DNA from: Spirochaetota bacterium
GTDB taxonomy: Bacteria > Spirochaetota > B62-G9 > DRHN01
Assembly: GCA_020342115.1 (NCBI GenBank)
Contig: CP070841.1
Span: forward strand, 584,339 to 621,584
Reading direction: 5' to 3'
Length of the DNA: 37,246 nt
Shown: positions 26,466-33,578 of the stretch, piece by piece
Numbering within the stretch: the first letter of the stretch is position 1
Layout of the letters: each line of letters starts with the position of its first letter
Position numbers and translations under genes: made by a program
Notes under the pieces: generated by a model
Database searches by the model: none
Seen by the model: the letters and a program-made list of their open reading frames with translations, nothing else
What the model was told of the DNA's origin: nothing

Positions 26466-26520
26466 TTACTATTCTTTTATAAATCTATTCAGAGTCATTC
26501 TTATATGGAAGGAGTTTGTT

Positions 26521-27924
26521 ATGGCTGAAGATCCAAAAATCGCTGCTAAATATATTACAGGATTGGTGGAGCGTGCCCGAAAAGCTCAAGCAAAGATCGA
26601 GTTTGCTACTCAGGAAATGGTAGATGGTATGGCCACAAGAATCGCATGGTCAGGGGTTCGTCCTGATTTTGCTACGAGTTATACTAAATTCTGTGAAGAA
26701 GAGATCAGGATGGGTTACCAGCCCCACAAATACGCCAAGCTCATGACCAAGGTAAAAGGCGCTCTGCGGGATATGAAGGGAAAGAAATCAGTAGGTATAG
26801 TTGAGCATGATAAAGAGAAGGGCATCATCAAGATTGCCAAGCCGATGGGGGTTGTTGGCGCCCTGATCCCGGTTACAAATGGCGAAGCGACACCATTTGT
26901 AAAAGCCATCTGCGCCATAAAAACCCGAAATGCAATAATCATGGCCCCTCATCCACGAGCCCAGAAGACCAATAACATGGCAACTGCTCAGATGCGCAAA
27001 ACCCTTAAGAAACACAACTGGCCTGAGGATCTTATAATAGGTATAGAAGATATTTCGGTGGAAAGAAGTAAAGAGCTTATGAGTCAGTGCGATATAATTG
27101 TTGCCACAGGAGGCGCAGGCATGGTGCGGGCAGCCTTCTCGAGCGGTACCCCCAGCCAGGGCGTAGGCGCCGGAAACTCAGTCTGCATCGTTGATGAAAC
27201 CGCTGACCTGAAAGACGCAGCAGACAAGATCATGCGCTCCAAGACCTTCGACTATGCCACAAGCTGCTCTACAGAAAATTCAGTCATCATACAGGAAGAT
27301 GTATACAACAAGATGATCAAGGAGCTGGAAGCAGTAGGAGGTTATCTGGTCAATCAGGAGGAAAAAAAGAAGCTTCAGGCTACCATGTGGGATCCTGAAA
27401 AAGGAATCCTGAATAGAGATATCGTGGCACAGCCGGCAGAGAAGATCGCAAAGCTTGCCAAAATCAACCTTCCAAAGGGCAAGACCTTTATCATGATACC
27501 TGAAACAGGTGTGGGCAAGGGCTATCCATTTTCAGGTGAAAAACTTTCCGTAACAGCCACTATTTACAAATGGAAGACCTTTGATGATGCCATAGACCTT
27601 GTGAACAGAATCACTTCATTTTCAGGCCCGGGACATTCATGCGGCATTCATACATTCGACGAGATGCGCATACGAGAGCTCTCGCACAAGGTAAGGGTCA
27701 GCCGGATCATGATTCGCCAGCCCCAGTGTCTTGCCAACAGCGGGGCCTGGACAAACGGTATGCCTATGTCAATGTCCCTTGGATGCGGCTCCTGGGGAGG
27801 CAATAGCACCACGTCCAACATTACGTGGGAACATATGCTGAACTACACATGGGTATCATACCCTATTCCGAGCACTCAGCCCACAGACGAGGAGCTGTTC
27901 GGCACTATCATGGATGAGGATTGA
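26521..27924 (+). CDS. CoA-acylating aldehyde dehydrogenase, SauS-like
   Basis: A 467-residue aldehyde dehydrogenase of the CoA-acylating branch (relatives: AdhE N-domain, EutE/PduP, SucD-type succinate semialdehyde dehydrogenase, sulfoacetaldehyde dehydrogenase SauS). The catalytic cysteine is Cys249 in FDYATSCSTENS. Upstream are PMGVVGALIPVTNGEATPF, MAPHPRAQKT and ATGGAGMVRAAF, which fit CoA-dependent rather than hydrolytic members. The run SGAWTNGMPMSMSLGCGSWGGNS near residue 410 is typical of this branch. It would interconvert an aldehyde and its acyl-CoA with NAD(P). Overall impression is closest to SauS-type enzymes, but the substrate is not fixed by sequence; the downstream pyrimidine/beta-alanine genes suggest malonate semialdehyde or another short semialdehyde as candidates. 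It seems to be a single-gene unit with its own promoter. Confidence 0.82.
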   Translation: MAEDPKIAAKYITGLVERARKAQAKIEFATQEMVDGMATRIAWSGVRPDFATSYTKFCEEEIRMGYQPHKYAKLMTKVKGALRDMKGKKSVGIVEHDKEKGIIKIAKPMGVVGALIPVTNGEATPFVKAICAIKTRNAIIMAPHPRAQKTNNMATAQMRKTLKKHNWPEDLIIGIEDISVERSKELMSQCDIIVATGGAGMVRAAFSSGTPSQGVGAGNSVCIVDETADLKDAADKIMRSKTFDYATSCSTENSVIIQEDVYNKMIKELEAVGGYLVNQEEKKKLQATMWDPEKGILNRDIVAQPAEKIAKLAKINLPKGKTFIMIPETGVGKGYPFSGEKLSVTATIYKWKTFDDAIDLVNRITSFSGPGHSCGIHTFDEMRIRELSHKVRVSRIMIRQPQCLANSGAWTNGMPMSMSLGCGSWGGNSTTSNITWEHMLNYTWVSYPIPSTQPTDEELFGTIMDED

Positions 27925-27980
27925 AGCAATAATGGCATGGACTTCCGGTCCAAGACCTCCTGTTCGGAAGGAGATGCATA

Positions 27981-28166
27981 ATGCTCATCGACATTTCAAT
28001 TGAGAACAAAGAAAATCCTGTTTTACATCCGGGAGAACCTTCCATGATCTCGACAACTTATCTGAAATTCCGGTGTATGAATTCAGGGAGTACTGTTTCG
28101 CTTTAAAAACATACGATATGAATGCAATCCTAACCAGAGTGGTAGTCGAGGTAAATACCCATGTAT
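27981..28166 (+). pseudogene. Frameshifted N-terminal gene remnant (possibly cyclase/kynurenine-formamidase family)
   Basis: GGAAGGAG seven bases before an ATG begins a frame MLIDISIENKENPVLHPGEP. Around 28040 the coding signal appears to move to another frame, which reads FHDLDNLSEIPVYEF, then REYCFALKTYDMN, then AILTRVVVEVNTHV before TAA at 28164-28166. Joined, the two pieces make a plausible start of a cyclase-family (Mn-dependent hydrolase) protein, where an N-terminal IDIS segment and a following THxGTHxD motif are usual; the remnant ends just before that motif. About 60 residues remain of a protein normally over 200 long. The family call is tentative; the frameshift and good ribosome site are what is seen. 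Confidence 0.42.
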
Positions 28167-28227
28167 AACGTTATTATCCGATCGATACCATCAAAAATCG
28201 AGTGCCTGTGATTAGCATAGTAATAAA

Positions 28228-28259
28228 TTAGTTCTCGGTGCTATTTCACCAAGAACTAA
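28228..28259. repeat. 32-bp palindromic element, copy A (upstream of preT promoter)
   Basis: The arms TTAGTTCTCGGTG and CACCAAGAACTAA flank a six-base loop; 12 of 13 positions pair. It ends nine bases before the preT -35 box. A diverged copy lies at 33462-33493 before the aminotransferase gene, and the outer arms are identical in both. It has no following T-run, so it is not a simple terminator. It could be an operator for a shared regulator or an RNA hairpin. Confidence 0.6.
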
Positions 28260-28268
28260 TAAACTACC

Positions 28269-28298
28269 TTGAAATGCACTTCCAATTTATATTATAAT
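28269..28298 (+). promoter_or_regulatory. Promoter of the preT-preA pyrimidine degradation genes
   Basis: TTGAAA (28269-28274), an 18-bp spacer and a perfect TATAAT (28293-28298). The transcript would carry a leader of about 115 bases before preT. Confidence 0.55.
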
Positions 28299-28419
28299 AT
28301 TATTTATCACTCTTTAGTGCTGGATATCTTTCAGATCTTGCAATTATTACTATTAAACTTATGAGTAAAATTAGATTAATAAATTTATAAATGAATGAAA
28401 TTACAGAAGAATAATTAAA

Positions 28420-29718
28420 ATGGAACCCTGTTTTACACCTGACCAGGCTTATGCAGAAGCAGGCCGATGCCTGCTTTGCTTCGATGCTCCCTGTAGCAAA
28501 GGGTGCCCCGCAGGTACCGATCCCGGCACTTTTATCAGAAAATTGAGATTACGGAATATTAAGGGTGCAATAGCAACTGTTAAGAACAATAACATTTTGG
28601 GAGGAATCTGCGGCATATTATGTCCTGTATCGGGTTTGTGTGAAAAAGAGTGTGCAGCGACACCTATTGACAGGCCTATCCAGATTGGCAGGGTACAAAG
28701 ATTCTTGATCGAGCACGGAAGAAAGTTGAAGTTTAACCCGTTGGAAAAAAAGGAGCCGAATAATATAAATATAGCTATCATTGGTTGCGGTCCTTCCGGA
28801 CTCAGCTGTGCTGCCGAGCTCGCTAAAGAGGGTTTTTCAGTTGATATATTTGAAAAGAAACCAAAACCGGGCGGCGTGATGCGATATTTAATTCCTGACC
28901 ACCGTCTAAGTAAAGAGTTCTTAAATGAAGAATTAAAGGACATAAGCTCTCTTGGTGTGAACATCAGGTATAAATCTCCTGTGGAATCTGGAGAAGAATT
29001 GGAGAAATTATTAAAGGAGGGATATAGAGCCGTATATATTGCAACAGGAACCTGGGGAATGAAGAGCCTTGGATTAGCATCCGTTTATAAAGGCTTTTAT
29101 AATGCTAAAGAATTTCTTGAAAAATGTAAATCCACTGAAAAACCTGATATGAAAAAGATAATTTCCGGCAAGAGAGTGTGCGTTATCGGCGGCGGTGACA
29201 CTGCTATCGATGCAGCAGAATCAGCTCTAATATTAGATGCTAAAGACGTCTCTATTGTATATAGAAGATCTTTTGCCCAGATGCCCGGCGATGAAAACGG
29301 AAAGATAGAGGCTTTAAAATCAGGAATAAATTTCCTCATTTTAACACAGCCTGTAAAATATTTAACCAATGGCGGAAGGATAACCGGTATCGAAGCAGTA
29401 AGAAATAAACTGGGAACTTCTGATACTTCAGGAAGACCCCGACCTGTACCTATAAGTGGCTCGAGTCATATTATCAGTACAGATATTATTATAGAAGCAA
29501 TAGGTTTTGGGCCGGAGGATGACAGCAAAATGCTGTTTGAAAAATTTAAATTGTCAGAAAAAGGACTTATCCTTGTTGATGAAAAAACAGGTACAACTAG
29601 CAAAAAAAGCTTCTACGCAGGGGGAGATATAACCAGGGGTCCTTCCCTCATCCCTGAAGCTGTTGCAGATGGCAAAAGAGCAGCCAAAGCAATATTGGAA
29701 GATATGGAGTTATCATAG
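28420..29718 (+). CDS. preT: Dihydropyrimidine dehydrogenase, NAD(P)-binding subunit (PreT-like)
   Basis: A 432-residue flavoprotein of the GltD family, the FAD/NAD(P)H subunit of bacterial dihydropyrimidine dehydrogenase that reduces uracil and thymine to dihydropyrimidines. The N-terminal Fe-S domain has RCLLCFDAPCSKGCPAG and GICGILCPVSGLCEKEC. The FAD motif is AIIGCGPSGLSCAAELA, followed by KPGGVMRYLIPDHRL, the nucleotide fold VIGGGDTAIDAAESAL, VYRRSFAQMPG and the C-terminal FAD segment YAGGDITRGPSLIPEAV. The stop codon is immediately followed by the preA start, so the subunits are probably made in equal amounts. The ribosome site is weak. In isolation it could be a glutamate synthase small subunit, but the PreA partner settles the call. 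Confidence 0.92.
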   Translation: MEPCFTPDQAYAEAGRCLLCFDAPCSKGCPAGTDPGTFIRKLRLRNIKGAIATVKNNNILGGICGILCPVSGLCEKECAATPIDRPIQIGRVQRFLIEHGRKLKFNPLEKKEPNNINIAIIGCGPSGLSCAAELAKEGFSVDIFEKKPKPGGVMRYLIPDHRLSKEFLNEELKDISSLGVNIRYKSPVESGEELEKLLKEGYRAVYIATGTWGMKSLGLASVYKGFYNAKEFLEKCKSTEKPDMKKIISGKRVCVIGGGDTAIDAAESALILDAKDVSIVYRRSFAQMPGDENGKIEALKSGINFLILTQPVKYLTNGGRITGIEAVRNKLGTSDTSGRPRPVPISGSSHIISTDIIIEAIGFGPEDDSKMLFEKFKLSEKGLILVDEKTGTTSKKSFYAGGDITRGPSLIPEAVADGKRAAKAILEDMELS

Positions 29719-30966
29719 ATGGCTAAGCTACTGGATTTGAGTATAGATTTTTGTGATGTGAAATTCCCCAACCCTGTTTTACTGTCTTCATCCCCTGTTT
29801 CAAATACAGCCGAGATGATTGGAAGAGCATTTGAATACGGATTTGGCGGAGTTGCATATAAAACCTTGGGTTTTGATAATATAAAGATTATACACCCATC
29901 TCCGAGAATGGCAGGATACACATACGGTAGTAATAATCTAATCGGTCTTCAAAATGTTGAACAAATAACTGACAGACCGTTACAAGATAATCTCATGGAT
30001 ATTGAATACCTTAAGAAACATTGGTCAAATCATGTTGTCATAGCAAGCATAATGGGATTCAGTGAAGAGGAATGGATCGAGCTCGCAAAGATGGCAGCAG
30101 GCTCTGGTGCAGACATACTCGAACTCAACTTTTCCTGCCCGCACATGACTGTAGAGGGCTCAGGTATGAAGGTAGGTCAATCTTTTGGACTGATAGAAAA
30201 GTTTACAAGTACCGTAAGGAATGTAGTGGACATTCCTATCCTCGCCAAGATGACACCTAATATTACAGATATAACCGAACCTGCATTATCTGCCAAAAAA
30301 GGAGGGGCAGACGGCTTGACTGCCATAAACACTGTAAGGGCTCTCACTGAAATAGGACTCGATGATAATGTCCCAAAACCCAATGTTGCCGGTATCGGTG
30401 CAATGAGCGGGTATTCCGGACCCGCGATAAAACCCATTGGTTTGCGGTGTGTTACGGAACTGGCTCAGTGTACCGATTTGAATTTACCGATTGCCGGCTG
30501 CGGAGGTATAGAAACATGGGTGGATACGACCGAATACCTACTCTGCGGCGCATCTCTGGTTCAGATTACAACCGGTGTTGTTCATTACGGATACAGGATC
30601 GTTGAAGATATACTTGAGGGTCTTTCTTATTACATGGAGGAAAAGGGATTTAAATCAATATCAGAAATAGTTGGCAAAGCTCTCCCAAATATACAGCCAA
30701 CAGATCGTTTTGATCTTTCAAGGCAGGGAGTAGGAGAATATGATCTGGATAGATGCGTGGGGTGCGGACAGTGCTATATCGTGTGTCAGGACGCTGGAGG
30801 GCAGTGTATAGACTGGGATTATGATAAGAGAAGACCTGTCCATGATGAAGAAAAATGCCTGGGTTGTATGATATGCTCCTTCATCTGTCCTGTATCGGAT
30901 CCTCCTTTGATTTCTTACAGGGAAGTAAAAAACAAAAAATCTGTAATTCCACCAGTATCGGAGTAG
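29719..30966 (+). CDS. preA: Dihydropyrimidine dehydrogenase, catalytic subunit (PreA-like)
   Basis: A 415-residue FMN barrel fused to a ferredoxin domain, catalysing pyrimidine-base reduction. The dihydroorotate-dehydrogenase-like barrel has NPVLLSSSPVSNTAEM, GGVAYKTLGFD, the active-site cysteine in LNFSCPHM, LAKMTPNITDI, and AIKPIGLRCVTELA with GCGGIETWVD. The C-terminal part has two 4Fe-4S motifs, CVGCGQCYIVC and CLGCMICSFICP, which relay electrons from PreT. Length and layout fit PreA from E. coli-type two-subunit enzymes. It starts at the base after the preT stop and is followed by the beta-ureidopropionase-type gene after 32 nt. Confidence 0.94.
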   Translation: MAKLLDLSIDFCDVKFPNPVLLSSSPVSNTAEMIGRAFEYGFGGVAYKTLGFDNIKIIHPSPRMAGYTYGSNNLIGLQNVEQITDRPLQDNLMDIEYLKKHWSNHVVIASIMGFSEEEWIELAKMAAGSGADILELNFSCPHMTVEGSGMKVGQSFGLIEKFTSTVRNVVDIPILAKMTPNITDITEPALSAKKGGADGLTAINTVRALTEIGLDDNVPKPNVAGIGAMSGYSGPAIKPIGLRCVTELAQCTDLNLPIAGCGGIETWVDTTEYLLCGASLVQITTGVVHYGYRIVEDILEGLSYYMEEKGFKSISEIVGKALPNIQPTDRFDLSRQGVGEYDLDRCVGCGQCYIVCQDAGGQCIDWDYDKRRPVHDEEKCLGCMICSFICPVSDPPLISYREVKNKKSVIPPVSE

Positions 30967-30998
30967 ACAGACAATTTTTAAAGAAAGGAAATGAATGT

Positions 30999-31910
30999 AT
31001 GACTGACAGGATCGTTAAAGGCGGTTTAATACAGGCATCTAATGTGATTGCTCCTGCTGAAGATACATCAAAAATGTCGAAAAAGGAAATACAGAGTGAA
31101 ATCGAAAAAATCAAAGAAGCTATGCTTGAAAAACATAAAAAACTGACTGAAAAAGCTGCAGGGCTTGGTGTTCAAATCCTCTGCTATCAGGAACTATTCA
31201 ACCTCCCCTATTTTCCTGCAGAGCATAACCAGAGGTGGTATGCCGCTGCTGAACCGATTCCAGGACCAACTATCGACGAAGTGGCAAAATGGGCCAAAAA
31301 ATACTCAATGGTAATTATAGCACCTGTCTATGAATATGCCATGGATGGCGTCTTCTATAATACGGCAGCGGTTATTGATGCAGATGGGAAGCTTCTCGGT
31401 ATAACCACAAAGATGCATATACCCTATGTCCATCCCGGATTTTACGAGAAGTTTTATTTCAAGCCGGGAAATACAGACTATCCTGTATTCAAGACAGCTT
31501 ATGCAAAAGTCGCACCTTATATCTGCTATGACAGGCATTTTCCTGACGGAGCAAGGATATTGGGGCTCCATGGAGCAGAAATAATGTTTAACCCTTCTGC
31601 AACAACAGCCGGTCTATCCAGACATCTATGGGAGCTGGAGCAGCCGGCTCATGCTGTGGCTAACGGGTATTTTGTTGGAGCTATTAATCGTGTAGGTACT
31701 GAAAACCCGTGGAATACAGGGCGTTTTTACGGATCATCCTACTTCTGCAATCCAAAAGGTAAAATTATTGCCCAGGGCTCAGAAGATAAGGATGAGGTGG
31801 TAACTGCTGATTTGAACATGGAAGAAATATACGAGATCAGAAACACGTGGGCGTTTTATAGGGACAGAAGACCTGAGACTTATGGTGATATTACCAAATT
31901 AATACCTTGA
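30999..31910 (+). CDS. Beta-ureidopropionase-type amidohydrolase (nitrilase superfamily)
   Basis: A 303-residue carbon-nitrogen hydrolase that would cleave N-carbamoyl-beta-alanine to beta-alanine, CO2 and ammonia, the third step of reductive pyrimidine degradation. The nitrilase triad is present: Glu65 in CYQELFNLPYF, Lys in TTKMHIPYVHPGF and Cys in PYICYDRHFPDGARIL. The insert YEKFYFKPGN matches beta-ureidopropionase and N-carbamoylputrescine amidase relatives; context favours the former. I chose the ATG at 30999, with AAAGGAA eight bases before it; the frame extends upstream but over the end of preA. It follows preA closely and is probably co-transcribed. Confidence 0.9.
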   Translation: MTDRIVKGGLIQASNVIAPAEDTSKMSKKEIQSEIEKIKEAMLEKHKKLTEKAAGLGVQILCYQELFNLPYFPAEHNQRWYAAAEPIPGPTIDEVAKWAKKYSMVIIAPVYEYAMDGVFYNTAAVIDADGKLLGITTKMHIPYVHPGFYEKFYFKPGNTDYPVFKTAYAKVAPYICYDRHFPDGARILGLHGAEIMFNPSATTAGLSRHLWELEQPAHAVANGYFVGAINRVGTENPWNTGRFYGSSYFCNPKGKIIAQGSEDKDEVVTADLNMEEIYEIRNTWAFYRDRRPETYGDITKLIP

Positions 31911-31925
31911 TGCCTATCCTATACA

Positions 31926-32011
31926 GCTGAAATGGATTCGTAGTGGTAAATCCATCTAATTATAATATTTTGAATTGTTTTCAGATTCGCTGCAATTCAG
32001 GGAGTTTCAGC
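31926..32011 (+). other. Candidate structured leader (nested inverted repeats) before dihydropyrimidinase
   Basis: The 150-bp spacer holds an outer pair GCTGAAA (31926-31932) and TTTCAGC (32005-32011) enclosing two smaller stems, TGGATT/AATCCA (31933-31938 with 31949-31954) and GAATTG/CAATTC (31972-31977 with 31993-31998). Together they could fold as a three-way junction. The region is AT-rich and each stem is short, so chance is possible. No known riboswitch class is recognised. Confidence 0.28.
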
Positions 32012-32060
32012 GATCGGGCCCTTTATCCAGAGGAATTCTCATCTCATCAAGAGGTCAAGC

Positions 32061-33437
32061 ATGGATCTGATTATTAAAAATGCAAAAATCATAAACACTG
32101 ATAAAACATATACTGCAGATATTGGCATTCAAAATGAAAAAATCAAGAGAATACAAAAAAATTTAAAACCTGATACTGCTGAAATAATTGATGCAAAAGG
32201 GAAGTATGTTTTTCCAGGGGGAATCGATGCGCATGTTCATCTCAATCTTTTCTTTTGCGATACCTATTCGGAAAACTGGGACACCGGAACGCAGGCTGCA
32301 GCCTGCGGAGGTTTGACCACAATAATCGATTTTGCGATTCAAACCAAAGGAAAAACCATAAAAGAGGCTGTTGAGGAAAGGAAAAAAGATGCAGAACAGA
32401 AGGCCTGTGTGGACTATTCTCTTCATGGAGGTATAACTGACTGGAATGAAACTACAAGGAAAGAGTTGAATTACTATGTGTCAAACGGTATCCCCTCTTT
32501 TAAAATGTTTATGATTTATAGAAAACGGGGCTTCATGTCAGATGATGGGATGCTCTTCCAGGCCCTGGAAGAAACAAAAAGGAACGGCGGAATCATTATG
32601 GTTCATGCTGAAAGCACATTTGTCCTGGATATGCTCATTGAGCGATATCATCCTCAGACCAAAAAACTTGGTGCATGGGGCCATGCCCTTTCCAGGCCCT
32701 GTTTTACCGAATACGAAGCCATCCAGAGGGCTATTACATGGACTGAGGTAACAGGTGGCAGGCTTTACATTGTGCATATGTCTACCGGAGAAGGGGCGGA
32801 TATAGTAAAAGCCGCCCAGATGAGAGGTGTTAAGGTTTGGGCTGAAACATGTCCGCAGTATCTGCTTTTGACTGACACTGTATTTAAAAAGAAGGATGGG
32901 CACCTCTATGCTACATGTCCGCAGATCAAAAAACAGCACGATCAGGACAGACTGTGGCAAAGTGTAATAGGAGGCGAGGTAAAGATATTAGCAACAGATA
33001 CCTGCACCTTCACCAAAGCGCAGAAAGATTTGTGGAAAGGAGACTTCACAAAGATTCCGTATGGACTGCCGGGCATGGAAACACTTGTCCCTGTAATGCA
33101 CACTGCTGCTGTTGGACAGAGAAAAATATCTTTGAACAAATTCGTGGCCCTCACTTCTACAAACCCGGCAAAACTATTCGGGCTTTATCCAAAGAAAGGC
33201 ACAATTGCTGAAGGAAGCGATGCTGATATTGTTATATTTGATCCGAACAAAAAAATAACCATAGATCATAAAAAACTTGCAACAAATTGCGACTGGTCGC
33301 CGTATCAGGGAATGAAGCTCTTAGGCTACCCAGAGGTTACCATATCTCGCGGAGAGATTATTGCCAAAGATGGTAAATATGTTGGAAAAGCCGGCAGGGG
33401 GAAATTTATACCAAGAAAACCAGGGGGTACAATTTAG
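32061..33437 (+). CDS. hydA: Dihydropyrimidinase (D-hydantoinase family)
   Basis: A 458-residue amidohydrolase that opens dihydrouracil or dihydrothymine to N-carbamoyl-beta-amino acids, the second step of the pathway. Metal-site residues are all visible: His58 and His60 (GGIDAHVHLNLF), the lysine to be carboxylated, Lys148 (PSFKMFMIY), His182 (MVHAES), His239 (YIVHMSTGEG) and Asp313 (ILATDTCTF). The C-terminal SDADIVIFDPNKKITI segment is typical. AGAGG lies before the ATG. It probably belongs to the preTA transcription unit despite the 150-bp spacer, which may hold a structured leader. An allantoinase or other hydantoinase activity is possible, but the neighbours favour dihydropyrimidinase. 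Confidence 0.93.
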   Translation: MDLIIKNAKIINTDKTYTADIGIQNEKIKRIQKNLKPDTAEIIDAKGKYVFPGGIDAHVHLNLFFCDTYSENWDTGTQAAACGGLTTIIDFAIQTKGKTIKEAVEERKKDAEQKACVDYSLHGGITDWNETTRKELNYYVSNGIPSFKMFMIYRKRGFMSDDGMLFQALEETKRNGGIIMVHAESTFVLDMLIERYHPQTKKLGAWGHALSRPCFTEYEAIQRAITWTEVTGGRLYIVHMSTGEGADIVKAAQMRGVKVWAETCPQYLLLTDTVFKKKDGHLYATCPQIKKQHDQDRLWQSVIGGEVKILATDTCTFTKAQKDLWKGDFTKIPYGLPGMETLVPVMHTAAVGQRKISLNKFVALTSTNPAKLFGLYPKKGTIAEGSDADIVIFDPNKKITIDHKKLATNCDWSPYQGMKLLGYPEVTISRGEIIAKDGKYVGKAGRGKFIPRKPGGTI

Positions 33438-33461
33438 AATTCTGGATAACACTAGAGCCAA

Positions 33462-33493
33462 TTAGTTTTTGGTGGATTATCACTAGGAACTAA
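33462..33493. repeat. 32-bp palindromic element, copy B (upstream of the aminotransferase)
   Basis: The arms TTAGTTTTTGGTG and CACTAGGAACTAA flank a six-base loop. As RNA all 13 positions pair if three G-U pairs are allowed; two more A-T pairs extend the stem outward. Over 35 aligned bases about 27 agree with copy A at 28228-28259. It lies 41 bases before a TATAAT. Confidence 0.6.
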
Positions 33494-33534
33494 TTAAAGA
33501 AGGATATACAGTAGTTTGTATTATGAAGATTAAT

Positions 33535-33540
33535 TATAAT
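33535..33540 (+). promoter_or_regulatory. Possible -10 box of the aminotransferase gene
   Basis: A perfect TATAAT 38 bases before the start codon, but no good -35 hexamer at 16-18 bases upstream. A promoter of this kind often needs an activator; the palindromic element upstream could be its site. Confidence 0.35.
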
Positions 33541-33578
33541 ACAGCATTTCATAAAATAACTTAAAAGGGGAATTTGTT

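Larger units (their letters stand above)
27925..28419. other. 495-bp spacer between the aldehyde dehydrogenase and preT
   Basis: This stretch has no intact gene. It holds a small hairpin (TGGAC/GTCCA, 27936-27950), a broken gene remnant with an excellent ribosome site (27981-28166), a 32-bp imperfect palindrome (28228-28259) repeated at 33462-33493, and a promoter (28269-28298) for the pyrimidine genes. The last 120 bases are very AT-rich and would form the preT leader. Confidence 0.6.
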
